Shown here: positions 32,057-39,931 of the stretch, in pieces | Position numbering within the stretch: the stretch's first letter is position 1 | How the letters are laid out: the number at the start of each line of letters is the position of its first letter | NCBI RefSeq assembly: GCF_016863195.1 | Contig: NZ_BOOK01000026.1 | Coordinates: forward strand, 1 to 44,303 | Origin: Paraplanobispora takensis | GTDB lineage: Bacteria > Actinomycetota > Actinomycetes > Streptosporangiales > Streptosporangiaceae | Length of the DNA: 44,303 nucleotides | Direction: 5' to 3' | Notes under the pieces: generated by a model | Told to the model about the DNA's origin: nothing | Database searches by the model: none | What the model saw: the letters and a program-made list of their open reading frames with translations, nothing else | Position numbers and translations under genes: made by a program

Positions 32057-33529
32057 TCAGCCGGTGGGGAAGTTGTCCGCGGTGCGGATCCGGTCCCGGA
32101 TGAGGGCGCCCGACTGGGTGAGCACGCCGGTGCCGGTGTAGGTCCCGCCCGAGCAGGTGCCCGGCCTGAAGGCCGCGCTGCCCTCGCCGGCGTCCGAGTA
32201 GGTCCAGTTGGCGTAGCCGATCTTCAGGCTGTCCAGCAGGTCCAGCCAGGCGTTGGTGCTGGTGACGTCCACCGCGCCGTCACCGCTGGCGCTCACCGTG
32301 CCGAACTCGCTGACGAACATCGGGAGCCTCGCCGCCGCCCGGCTCAGCGTGGACCGGTAGTTGTCCTTGTGCGAGGCGGCGTAGAAGTGGAAGGCGTACA
32401 TGATGTTCGTGGCGTTGACCGGGTTGCTGACGATCTCGGACTCGCTGGAGCCGTCCGAGACGCCCAGCGACGACCAGCCGCGGGTGCCGACGATGATCAC
32501 CGCGTCCGGGTCCGCCGCCCGGATCACCGGGATGACCTGCTCGGCGTAGCTCTTGATCGACGCCCAGCTCACCCCGTTGGGCTCGTTGGCGATCTCGTAG
32601 ATGACGCCCTTCTTGGCGGCGTTGCGCGCGGCGACCGAGGCGAAGAAGGTCTTGGCGCGGGCCAGGTTGTAGTTGGGGTCACCCGGCGTCAGGGTGTGGA
32701 AGTCGATGATCGAGTACAGGCCGCGGGACTCGGCCATGTCGACGTACCTGTTGACCAGGTCGGTGAAGCCCGACGGGTTGGTCTCGTACCCCTGCTCCTG
32801 CACGTACATCGAGATCCGGAACAGGTCGGCCTTCCAGTCGTTCGCCAGGGCGTTCAGCGAGCTGTCGTTGTAGCACCTGGAGAACCACTGGATGCCGTGG
32901 GTGCTCATGCCGCGCAGCTGGATCGGGCGGTTGTACTGGTTGCACAGCTTGACGCCGCACACGTGCAACCTGCCGTTGATCCCGAGCGGGGTACCGCCGC
33001 CCGACGTCGGGGTGACGGTGGGCGTGGCGGTCGGGGTCGCGGTGGGCGTCGCCGTGGGCTTCACGGTCGGAGTGGCGGTCGGGGTGGCCGTGGGGCCGGT
33101 CGAACCGGTGCACGTGACGCCGTTGAGGGTGAAGGACGTCGGCACCGGGTTGCTCCCGCTCCAGCTGCCGTTGAACCCGATGCCCGCCGAGGCCCCGGTG
33201 CCCAGCGACCCGTTGTAGTCCAGGCTCTTGGCGGTGACGGCGGAGCCGGTCTGGCCGTAGGTCGCCGACCAGCCCTGCACGACCTTCTGACCGGAGTTCG
33301 GGAAGGTGAAACCGAGGGTCCAGCCCTTGATGGGGTCCCCGAGGTTCTTGATGCTGATATTGGCGGTGAACCCGCCCTGCCAGCTGTTGGTGGTGTAGGT
33401 GACCGCACAACCGGTGGCGGCCGTGGCGCCCGCGGCCGGCATGGCCGCCAGCGTCCCGATGACGAGCCCGGCGGTGGCGCCGATCGTCAGGAGACCGCGG
33501 GCTCGGCGTGGGCGCATGGGGAATTTCAC
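32057..33529 (-). CDS. Secreted endoglucanase: CBM2 plus GH5
   Basis: The 490-residue protein starts at GTG 33529 (MKFPMRPRRARGL...), with AAAGG about nine bases upstream. A signal peptide ends near residue 37 (GATAATG). A CBM2 cellulose-binding domain follows (about 40-140, with Cys41 and Cys140 as the disulfide pair), then a Pro-Thr linker (about 143-176; repeated TPTATP). The GH5 catalytic domain (about 185-490) has Glu316 in YEIANEPNG as acid/base and Glu408 in FVSEFGT as nucleophile. It should hydrolyse beta-1,4-glucan outside the cell. The CBM2-linker-GH5 order is typical of cellulolytic actinomycetes. No CebR-like TGGGAGCGCTCCCA box is seen nearby. Confidence 0.93.
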   Translation of the reverse strand: MKFPMRPRRARGLLTIGATAGLVIGTLAAMPAAGATAATGCAVTYTTNSWQGGFTANISIKNLGDPIKGWTLGFTFPNSGQKVVQGWSATYGQTGSAVTAKSLDYNGSLGTGASAGIGFNGSWSGSNPVPTSFTLNGVTCTGSTGPTATPTATPTVKPTATPTATPTATPTVTPTSGGGTPLGINGRLHVCGVKLCNQYNRPIQLRGMSTHGIQWFSRCYNDSSLNALANDWKADLFRISMYVQEQGYETNPSGFTDLVNRYVDMAESRGLYSIIDFHTLTPGDPNYNLARAKTFFASVAARNAAKKGVIYEIANEPNGVSWASIKSYAEQVIPVIRAADPDAVIIVGTRGWSSLGVSDGSSESEIVSNPVNATNIMYAFHFYAASHKDNYRSTLSRAAARLPMFVSEFGTVSASGDGAVDVTSTNAWLDLLDSLKIGYANWTYSDAGEGSAAFRPGTCSGGTYTGTGVLTQSGALIRDRIRTADNFPTG

Positions 33530-33795
33530 AACAGTGGCCTTTCGCGTTCGAGGTCGGCCGTCGCGGGAGACCGCGGACGGCCTTTCGGGCGCTCTGCGCT
33601 TCACGGGTCGGTGGGGTGGCGGGCCGCTTCCGCCCGCACACCGCAAGACCTGAGCGATTTTTAGCAGTTTGCGATGTATAGGCCATGGAGGAAGCTGAAA
33701 TCACGGTCGCCCGGCCGTCCGGGAAAACCCCGCCGCGGACCGCGTTCCCCCTGGCCAAGGCCATGATCGAAATTCATCCCGCCGGTGTCCCGGGT

Positions 33796-33810
33796 CATGA
33801 AAGTTTCATG
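33796..33810. promoter_or_regulatory. GAAACTTTC palindrome upstream of the cellulase
   Basis: CATGAAAGTTTCATG is a perfect 15-base palindrome (seven-base arms, central G). On the cellulase coding strand its core is GAAACTTTC, identical to the core of the CGAAACTTTCG motif described upstream of Streptomyces xylanase genes. It lies about 270 bases before the cellulase start, inside the 440-base gap (33530-33969), which holds no gene that I can support. Confidence 0.5.
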
Positions 33811-33838
33811 GAGGCACGGCGGCTCGGCGCAGCAGGGC

Positions 33839-33875
33839 CTCTCCCCTCCACACGGTCAGGGTGTGAAGGGGAGAG
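33839..33875. terminator. Hairpin downstream of the metallo-beta-lactamase-fold gene
   Basis: CTCTCCCCTCCACAC (33839-33853) pairs with GTGTGAAGGGGAGAG (33861-33875) with a single A-C mismatch, loop seven bases. It is about 95 bases beyond the minus-strand stop at 33970. There is no T-tract, so it is a terminator candidate or a 3'-end stabiliser. Confidence 0.5.
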
Positions 33876-33969
33876 ACCCGTACGGCGCGCCCCGCGTACG
33901 GCCGGCCGTGAGAGAGGCGACGGCGGACGCCTTCCTGGCGGATCCGCCGCCCTTCACCGCCGGGCTCCG

Positions 33970-34713
33970 TCAGGTGAGCCTGGTGAACGGCTCCGCGAAG
34001 TGGGCCGTGCCGATCATGCCGCCCTCCGCCCTGATCCGCTCCAGCACCTCGGTCCGGGTCCTGGCGGCGAGGTCCGGATCTCCGTCGTAGAGATAGGGCA
34101 CCTTCGGGTCGGCGAGCTGCACGGGATGCAGGACCAGGTCGCCGGTGAGGGTCAGCTCGCCCACCTGGACGACCTGGTGTCCCGGGGTGTGGCCGGGGGC
34201 GAGCAGCACCCGGATGCCGGGCAGCGCGTCCGCCCGCCCGTCGACGATCTGGACCCGCTCGCCCAGCGGCCGCACGACATGGTCGAGGACCCCCTCGGCG
34301 GCCGCCTCGACCTCGGTCCGCTGCAGCAGGTGCCGGGCGTTGGGGAAGACCGGCACGCCGCCTGCCACCGCCCCGCTCGCGTGGTCGCTGTGCAGGTGGG
34401 TGATGACCACCGCGTCCACCTCCTGCGGCGCGACCCCCACCCGCGCGAGTTCGGAGGTGAGCGCTCCCGGCACGGGGGCCCAGCCCGCCGCCGGTGAGTC
34501 CGCCGGCCCGATCCCGGTGTCCACCAGCACGGTCCGGCCCGCCGCGTCGCGCAGCAGGTAGCAGTGGAAGTGCAGGGTCCACTCGCCGTCCTCGTGACAG
34601 CCCCCGGGGAACATCTCCGGCAGCGGGCGCCGGATGGCCTCTCCCATCGGCCCCACCGCGTCGCACAGCGGGAACACCTCGACACCTGCCACCGTTATGG
34701 ACTGGTGGAGCAC
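33970..34713 (-). CDS. Metallo-beta-lactamase-fold hydrolase
   Basis: The 247-residue protein starts at GTG 34713 behind an AAGGAGG sequence four bases away; upstream in-frame codons are less well placed. The dizinc motif THLHSDH (His106, His108, Asp110, His111) is complete, followed by His175 or His179 (APGHTPGH), Asp192 and His238. The sequence fits the broad MBL-fold family of glyoxalase II-, lactonase- and quorum-quenching-like hydrolases. The actual substrate is unknown. It has no signal peptide, so it is probably cytoplasmic and not a true antibiotic-resistance beta-lactamase. It is divergent from rho. Confidence 0.87.
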   Translation of the reverse strand: MLHQSITVAGVEVFPLCDAVGPMGEAIRRPLPEMFPGGCHEDGEWTLHFHCYLLRDAAGRTVLVDTGIGPADSPAAGWAPVPGALTSELARVGVAPQEVDAVVITHLHSDHASGAVAGGVPVFPNARHLLQRTEVEAAAEGVLDHVVRPLGERVQIVDGRADALPGIRVLLAPGHTPGHQVVQVGELTLTGDLVLHPVQLADPKVPYLYDGDPDLAARTRTEVLERIRAEGGMIGTAHFAEPFTRLT

Positions 34714-34750
34714 CTTTCCTCCTTCTGGAGATGAATCAGCGGTGCTACTG

Positions 34751-34831
34751 TCATATCGGGCGTGACGCACAGTCGGCCAGGCCGCATGCGACCGATCCGC
34801 CCTTTTTCTCATACCGCATCCCTCGTGGCAT
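34751..34831 (-). CDS. Candidate 26-residue small protein upstream of the MBL-fold gene
   Basis: ATG 34831 is preceded by GGAGGAG at a six-base distance, one of the best ribosome sites in the window, and the frame stops at TGA 34751. The peptide starts MPRGMRYEKKGG and ends CGLADCASRPI, with two cysteines. It lies 37 bases before the MBL-fold gene on the same strand. It could be a small protein, a leader peptide or chance; the reverse strand here is the leader of the rho paralogue. Confidence 0.3.
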   Translation of the reverse strand: MPRGMRYEKKGGSVACGLADCASRPI

Positions 34832-34891
34832 GCGGTTCTCCTCCGGCGCGCACCGCGCGCACCCGGTTCTTCGCCCACGCGTCCGCGTGGG
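34813..34891 (+). promoter_or_regulatory. Hairpin-rich leader of the rho paralogue
   Basis: Three inverted repeats follow one another before ATG 34939: ACCGCAT/ATGCGGT (34813-34819/34830-34836), GCGCG/CGCGC (34846-34850/34854-34858) and a perfect 8-2-8 CCCACGCG/CGCGTGGG (34874-34881/34884-34891). A structured leader is consistent with attenuation by Rho itself, which is known for rho genes elsewhere, but it is only suggestive. Confidence 0.45.
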
Positions 34892-34938
34892 GCTCTCTGG
34901 ACGTTTCCGTACGTCCGTTCCATCGTGAAAGGTCACCC

Positions 34939-36198
34939 ATGACCGTAGAAACCATCGTCAAGAAGCCTCCGCGCCGCCGTAAGAGCGCCGCCTCGCCCGT
35001 CTCCGGGAACGGCGCGCCCGCGTCCCCCGTCTCCGAGGACTTCGAGAGCGGCGCGCCCGCAGTCTCCGTTCCCGCCCAGGCCCCCGCTCCCCCTCGGTCT
35101 CCCGCCGAGACCGTGTCCGGCCTCCTCGACGTCCGCGACAAGGTCGCCTACCTCAGGACCGGCGGCTACCTCCCCGGCCGCGCCGATGTGAAGGTCCCGC
35201 CGGCCCAGGTCAGGCAGTACGGCCTGCGCCCCGGCGACCACGTCGTCGCCACCGCGCACAGGCCGTACGAGAAGCTGGCCGGGGTACTGGCCGTCAACGG
35301 CGTCGAGACCGGCGCCGCCCGCCCGGTCCCCGCCGCCCGGCCGCACTTCGCGGACATGACCCCGGTCCACCCGGACGAGCGGCTCCGGCTGGAGACCGAC
35401 TCGCTCACCACCCGGGTCGTCGACCTGTTCGCCCCGATCGGCAAGGGGCAGCGCGGCCTGATCGTGGCCCCGCCCAAGGCGGGCAAGACCCTCGTCCTGC
35501 GGGAGCTGGCCGCGGCGATCTCCCGCAACCACCCGGACGTCCACCTCATGGTCGTGCTCGTCGGGGAGCGGCCCGAGGAGGTCACCGAGATGCGCGAGTC
35601 CATCCGGGGAGAGGTCGCCGCCTCCACCTTCGACCGCCCCGACCGCGACCACACGGCGGTCGCCGAACTGGCCATCGAGCGCGCCAAGCGCCTGGCCGAG
35701 ACCGGCCACGACGTCGTCGTGCTGCTGGACTCGCTGACCCGCCTGGGCCGCGCCTACAACAACCTCGCCCCCGGCGGCGGCCGCACCCTCGCCGGAGGCA
35801 TCGACGCCGCCGCCCTCCTGCCGCCGCGCCGCTTCTTCGGCGCCGCCCGCAACCTGCGCGACGGCGGCTCGCTGACCATCCTCGCCACCGCCCTCGTCGA
35901 GACCGGCTCCCGGATGGACGACAACCTCTTCGAGGAGTTCAAGGGCACCGGCAACATGGAACTGCGCCTGCGCCGCGACCTGGCCGACAAGCGGATCTAC
36001 CCCGCCGTGGACCTGGACGCCTCCGGCACCCGGCGTGAGGAGATCCTCCTCGACCCCGCCGAGCGGCAGCTCTCCTGGCGCCTGCGCCGCACCCTCGGCG
36101 GCCTGGAAAGGCAGCAGGCCCTGGAGGTCCTCCTCGACCGCCTCGGCGAGACCCCCTCCAACGCCGCCTTCCTCCAGCAGGTCCGCCAGACCACCTGA
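34939..36198 (+). CDS. Short paralogue of transcription termination factor Rho
   Basis: The 419-residue protein starts at ATG 34939 (AAAGG six bases upstream). It lacks the large N-terminal extension of main actinobacterial Rho proteins; residues 1-57 are Pro/Ala/Ser-rich. The OB-fold RNA-binding domain (about 58-125) has KVAYLR where Rho has GFGFLR, so the RNP aromatic residues are changed. The ATPase core is intact: APPKAGKT Walker A (177-184), Glu210 in GERPEEV, VVVLLD Walker B (Asp264), and [11 protein letters not shown]. In E. coli the GER is DER. The R-loop and C-terminal helices are present. It is not beside the usual thrB/prfA genes, so it is a second copy. Confidence 0.85.
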   Translation: MTVETIVKKPPRRRKSAASPVSGNGAPASPVSEDFESGAPAVSVPAQAPAPPRSPAETVSGLLDVRDKVAYLRTGGYLPGRADVKVPPAQVRQYGLRPGDHVVATAHRPYEKLAGVLAVNGVETGAARPVPAARPHFADMTPVHPDERLRLETDSLTTRVVDLFAPIGKGQRGLIVAPPKAGKTLVLRELAAAISRNHPDVHLMVVLVGERPEEVTEMRESIRGEVAASTFDRPDRDHTAVAELAIERAKRLAETGHDVVVLLDSLTRLGRAYNNLAPGGGRTLAGGIDAAALLPPRRFFGAARNLRDGGSLTILATALVETGSRMDDNLFEEFKGTGNMELRLRRDLADKRIYPAVDLDASGTRREEILLDPAERQLSWRLRRTLGGLERQQALEVLLDRLGETPSNAAFLQQVRQTT

Positions 36199-36209
36199 CC
36201 CCGGAGCCC

Positions 36210-36758
36210 TCAGCCCGTCCGGTGGACGACCGTCTCCTTGCCCGCCCCGGCATATCGGAGCGCGAGCACCATCAGAAATATCGCGACGAGCTGGCAGAGG
36301 TCCCAGACGGTGGCGGAGAAAAGTCGCCTCTGCGGTTCCCATACATACGTGGACCCCTTGGCGGCCTCCGTCAGGAAGAACAGGGGGCGGGCGCAGTACA
36401 CCAGGACCAGGACGGCGGGGAGGAACCGGGTCACCACCCGGCCCGGGCCCGGCCTGCCCCGCCGGGCGGCGAGCAGGCACGCCCCGAGGCTGAGCAGGAC
36501 GTACGGCGCGACGCCGAGGGCGAAGATCGGAATGTCGTGGATGTCCTCCAGCAATGCGGCGATCTTCAAGATGCGGCCGCCGGAAAAGAGCTGGACCATC
36601 CCGTAGATGACGCCCGACTCGCCGTACTCCCCGTACTCCTCCGGCGGGGTCAGCAGGTCCCGGATCCACGAGTGGAGTTCCAGGATCCACGAGTGGACGG
36701 CCGGAGCCACCGCCCACAGCAGGGCGGCACTCCAGAGCAGCCGAGATCGCCGAGTCAC
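36210..36758 (-). CDS. Unrecognised four-helix membrane protein
   Basis: I do not recognise this 182-residue protein. It has four hydrophobic segments (about 6-24, 68-98, 110-125 and 148-168). GTG 36758 is taken as start; TTG 36767 is possible since TATATC (36780-36775) could promote a leaderless TTG mRNA. An acidic loop between helices 1 and 2 contains EYGEYGE and a seven-residue duplication, HSWILEL/HSWIRDL. It is the last of three minus-strand unknown genes (36210-38804) and ends 11 bases after the convergent rho gene. Confidence 0.65.
   Translation of the reverse strand: MTRRSRLLWSAALLWAVAPAVHSWILELHSWIRDLLTPPEEYGEYGESGVIYGMVQLFSGGRILKIAALLEDIHDIPIFALGVAPYVLLSLGACLLAARRGRPGPGRVVTRFLPAVLVLVYCARPLFFLTEAAKGSTYVWEPQRRLFSATVWDLCQLVAIFLMVLALRYAGAGKETVVHRTG
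36661..36702. repeat. 21-bp duplication in the membrane protein gene
   Basis: The units at 36661-36681 and 36682-36702 share GGATCCACGAGTGGA and encode HSWIRDL and HSWILEL in tandem. Confidence 0.8.
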
Positions 36759-36837
36759 GGCGAGCAACTCTAGGGATATAAGACGACAATCCGGTCACAT
36801 CCCGGCGGGAGCCCACCGGGATCCGACTCCAACGGGA

Positions 36838-37293
36838 TTACTGCGGCCAGTTGGCGACGGTCGAGGCCTTGATGGCGTCGGTGTGGCACCTGAAGATGGC
36901 GTTGGTCTTGTAGCTGACCAGGCAGACCCGCACGTCGGCCCGGGTGACCTCGCCGTCCGAGGACAGCTTGAAGTTCGCGCCCTTGGAGGAGCAGGTGTAG
37001 CGGACCTGCGACCAGCCGGTGCCGCCGCTCGCGTAGTGGAACTTGGCACGGACGTAGGCGCAGTGACCGGAGTGATAGTCGCGGTCGTACAGCTTGCCGG
37101 AGACCACGAACCGCTCGGAGTCGAAGCTGCTCAGCCACACGTCGGCCTTGGCGTGGCCGCCGTGGCCGCTCTTGGACTGGACCGGGCCCCAGTGGTGCAC
37201 GCGGTCCCCCGCGGCGGCCTGGGCCGTTCCGGTCAGGCTCCCCGCGAGCACGAGAGCCAGCAATCCACCACCGATGACAGTTCTCTTCCTCAT
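36838..37293 (-). CDS. Small secreted protein with four cysteines
   Basis: The 151-residue protein begins MRKRTVIGGGLLALVLAGS, a clear signal peptide with a likely cut after AQA (about residue 26). The mature part (about 125 residues) has four cysteines (in GHCAY, YTCSS, VCLVS and FRCHT), fitting two disulfides, and is rich in aromatic and glycine residues. I do not recognise the family; small secreted proteins like this are common in mycelial actinomycetes. ATG 37293 is preferred, but an in-frame ATG at 37302 exists and neither has a strong ribosome site. Confidence 0.75.
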   Translation of the reverse strand: MRKRTVIGGGLLALVLAGSLTGTAQAAAGDRVHHWGPVQSKSGHGGHAKADVWLSSFDSERFVVSGKLYDRDYHSGHCAYVRAKFHYASGGTGWSQVRYTCSSKGANFKLSSDGEVTRADVRVCLVSYKTNAIFRCHTDAIKASTVANWPQ

Positions 37294-37340
37294 GGGCACC
37301 ATTTGTACCGGAGGTCACTTGAAAAGCACTTGCGTCCCGC

Positions 37341-38804
37341 TTATCGCCGCTTGGCGGGATATACCATGATCAGGAACTGCTCCATGGGCTCCTTCTTCCA
37401 GGCCTCCCCGCTGCCGCGCACGTGGACGCGGACCCGATAGGCGCCCTTGCCCGCGGCGGTGAGGTCGACCAGCCGTGGCCCGCCGTAGAAGTCGACGAAC
37501 CTCAACCGCCCGCGGGTGCTCCGGTAGGAGATCTCCTCCACCTCGTCCCAGCCGCGCCGCTCCAGCGGAGGTCGGCGGTCGTAGACCTCGGCCGTCACAC
37601 ACACGGGGACGAACTCGTCGCCGACCGTCACCTGCAGGATCCCGGGCTCGGCCCCGGCCAGGCCCTCCACCCACAGCGGGCTGGACTCGATCATCTCGAT
37701 CTCGTCCTCAAGGGCGACGAGTGCGTTGTAGTCGGTGTCCACGGCGCCCACCGCCCGCCGCACCGGCCTGATCAGCGGGCGGTGCCGGGGGTAGGCCGCG
37801 CACTTGGCGTCCAGCGCCGCCTGCTCCCGCTCGTCGGCCAGACGTTGCCGTTCCTCCCGCTCCTTCCGGAACGCGACCGCCTGCGGGCAGATCGACTCCA
37901 GCGCGTCGGCCAGGTTCACGCTGTACGAGAACCCCACGTCGTCGTACACCTCGGCGTTGTAGGTGTCGCGGCCGGCCCGCACCACCGCGGCGCAGAGGTG
38001 GCGGCCGTATACGAGCACCTGCTCGTCCGGCATGCCCTCGAACTCGGAGAGCCCGCCGTACTCCGCCCAGGGACCGCCCCGGACCTGGCAGAGGAACTTC
38101 GCCTCCCCCGTCAGGTCCTCGATCTCGAGACCTTCGTCGTCATGGCAGATCTCAGAGCCGGAGATCCGGCCCGGGACGGCATCCGAGACGGGGAGGAAGA
38201 GCAGCGGCGGCACCAGGAGGAGGCTCAGCGCCACCCGGGCCACGGCGGAGCGGCGAGCACGCGACGGCCGTACGGCACGCAGCATGAGGACCAGGCACAC
38301 GAGGGTGACCAGGGCTTGCCCGAGGGAAATGGACAGGATGGCGGGCCCGCCCCACACATCCAGACAATTGGTGCCCAGCATGACATCCAGTGCGGCGTCC
38401 AGCCCGGTCGGCAGAAGGGGAAGGAAGGCGACCAGCCCGATCACGGCGACGGCGACGCGGGTGACGATCCGGCCGATCCGCGGCCGGCCCCACCGGTTGC
38501 CGGCCAGCCACGCCGCGAAGGACACCACCACGAACGGCAGAATCCCCAGCCAGAAGAGGGGGATCGCGAAGACGACTGCGAGGATCTCGTAGCCGTGGTC
38601 GTCCATGAACTCGTTTCCCAGGCACCTTGCCGGGTCGCCGAGGAGGGCATAGCCGTAGCTGTAGGAATCCGGGCCGATGAACCGCCAGTAGACGACCTCG
38701 GCCAGCGCCAGGGCGAAGGCCGCGGCCCACTGGAACCACGCCGCTCTGCGGGGCCGGAACCGCACCGCCTTCGCGGCGGGGGTTGCCGGCGGATCTCCGG
38801 ACAC
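37341..38804 (-). CDS. Unrecognised membrane protein with large extracellular domain
   Basis: I do not recognise this 487-residue protein. GTG 38804 has GGAAGGAG upstream. Four to five hydrophobic segments occupy about 22-210. The remainder (about 215-487) is a soluble domain with a helical charged middle (KEREERQRLADEREQ) and a beta-rich C-terminal part with alternating hydrophobic residues. Cysteines at about 227, 247, 281, 312 and 349 suggest an oxidising, outside location. It precedes the small secreted protein gene by 47 bases on the same strand. Confidence 0.7.
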   Translation of the reverse strand: MSGDPPATPAAKAVRFRPRRAAWFQWAAAFALALAEVVYWRFIGPDSYSYGYALLGDPARCLGNEFMDDHGYEILAVVFAIPLFWLGILPFVVVSFAAWLAGNRWGRPRIGRIVTRVAVAVIGLVAFLPLLPTGLDAALDVMLGTNCLDVWGGPAILSISLGQALVTLVCLVLMLRAVRPSRARRSAVARVALSLLLVPPLLFLPVSDAVPGRISGSEICHDDEGLEIEDLTGEAKFLCQVRGGPWAEYGGLSEFEGMPDEQVLVYGRHLCAAVVRAGRDTYNAEVYDDVGFSYSVNLADALESICPQAVAFRKEREERQRLADEREQAALDAKCAAYPRHRPLIRPVRRAVGAVDTDYNALVALEDEIEMIESSPLWVEGLAGAEPGILQVTVGDEFVPVCVTAEVYDRRPPLERRGWDEVEEISYRSTRGRLRFVDFYGGPRLVDLTAAGKGAYRVRVHVRGSGEAWKKEPMEQFLIMVYPAKRR

Positions 38805-38908
38805 GGCGGGCTCCTTCCGTCCGCGGGCACCTCGGGCAGGACGGCGGTCATCGTAGGGACGGGGGATGACAGTACGATCACGTCGCCGTGAGGCGGGATG
38901 ATGGGGTC

Positions 38909-39757
38909 ATGCTGGCTGACGTCGTCGAACACCTCATCTGCCCGGTCTGCGGAGACGGGCTGGCCCTCGGCGAGCGGGTGCTGCGCTGCCCTCTGGGGCA
39001 CGCCTTCGACGTCGCCCGGCAGGGCTACGTCAGCCTCCTGACCGGCTCCCAGACCCCCGGGACGGCCGACAGCCCGGCCATGGTGGCCGCCAGGGACGAC
39101 TTCCTCGGGGCGGGGCACTTCGGCCCGCTGGCGGACACGGTCGCCGAGGCCTGCCGTACGGCCCCGCGAGCGGAGGACGAGGGGCCGGTGATCGTGGACG
39201 CCGGGGCCGGGACCGGCTACTACCTGGCCCGGGTGCTCGACCGCCTGCCGTACGCCGCCGGGATCGCCCTGGACGTCTCCAAGCACGCGGTCAGGCGGGC
39301 CGCGCGGGCGCACGCCCGGCTGGGGGCGGTGGTGGCCGACGTGTGGCGCCCGCTGCCCGTCCGCGACCGCTCCGCCGACGTCCTGCTCAACGTCTTCGCC
39401 CCGCGCAACGGGGCGGAGTTCGCGCGCGTGCTGAGGCCCGGGGGCGTGCTCGTCGTCGTGACGCCCACCTCACGGCACCTCGAACCGCTGGTGGACCGGC
39501 TGGGCCTGCTGTCGGTGGACGAGTCGAAGGAGCGCCGCGTGACCGAGAGCCTCGGCGGCCACTTCGTGGAGACCGGGCAGGACGTCCACGAGTTCGCGAT
39601 GGAACTGGGGCGTGCCGCCGTCGAGGCCGTGGTGGGCATGGGGCCGAGCGCCCGGCACACCGATCCCGAGGTCATGCGGGAGAGAGTCGCGCGGCTGCCG
39701 GAGAACAGCGAGGTGATCGCCTCTTTCCGCATGTCTACCTTCGCCGTGCGGGTGTAG
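38909..39757 (+). CDS. RlmA-type 23S rRNA guanine-N1 methyltransferase
   Basis: The 282-residue protein begins MLADVVEHLICPVCGDG. Its N-terminal zinc site is Cys11, Cys14, Cys27 and His31 (RCPLGHAFD), followed by QGYVSLL and a Rossmann methyltransferase fold with VIVDAGAGTGYY (about 97-108). These are the marks of the RlmA family, which methylates G745 or G748 of 23S rRNA; the G748 enzymes (TlrB type) give tylosin resistance. Which base is modified cannot be told. ATG 38909 is preferred on family grounds; GTG 38888 is an alternative with TACGAT (38873-38878) placed for a leaderless mRNA. Confidence 0.83.
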   Translation: MLADVVEHLICPVCGDGLALGERVLRCPLGHAFDVARQGYVSLLTGSQTPGTADSPAMVAARDDFLGAGHFGPLADTVAEACRTAPRAEDEGPVIVDAGAGTGYYLARVLDRLPYAAGIALDVSKHAVRRAARAHARLGAVVADVWRPLPVRDRSADVLLNVFAPRNGAEFARVLRPGGVLVVVTPTSRHLEPLVDRLGLLSVDESKERRVTESLGGHFVETGQDVHEFAMELGRAAVEAVVGMGPSARHTDPEVMRERVARLPENSEVIASFRMSTFAVRV

Positions 39758-39931
39758 GCAAGGAAGGTGACTTGACAGCCACCTTCATAACACATGTTAC
39801 TGAAGTGACATTTAGTCCGAAATTCCGCTATTTCAAAGCAGACCAGGGGTGGACGCGACATACTGGACGGCGATCCGGCGAGCCCGCGCTCGTCCGCGTG
39901 AAGCCGATGCCTTGACGGAGGGACGCGCCAT
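39758..39931. promoter_or_regulatory. Promoter region of the S9 peptidase
   Basis: This AT-richer gap holds TTGACA (39772-39777, a -35-like box) and a palindrome, TAACA-CA-TGTTA (39788-39799), that could be an operator. GAAGGTG/CACCTTC (39763-39769/39780-39786) could end the RlmA transcript. No gene is seen in it. Confidence 0.45.

Noticed and set aside
33685-33969. A gene in the gap upstream of the cellulase
   Set aside because: Open frames exist but have random composition, no ribosome site and cross clear palindromes.
33970-34713. Antibiotic-resistance beta-lactamase
   Set aside because: The MBL fold is clear, but there is no signal peptide and the pattern is that of general MBL-fold hydrolases.
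34762-34938. An N-terminal extension of the rho paralogue from GTG 34762
   Set aside because: The frame is open, but the region is full of hairpins, has no Rho-like sequence, and ATG 34939 has an acceptable ribosome site.
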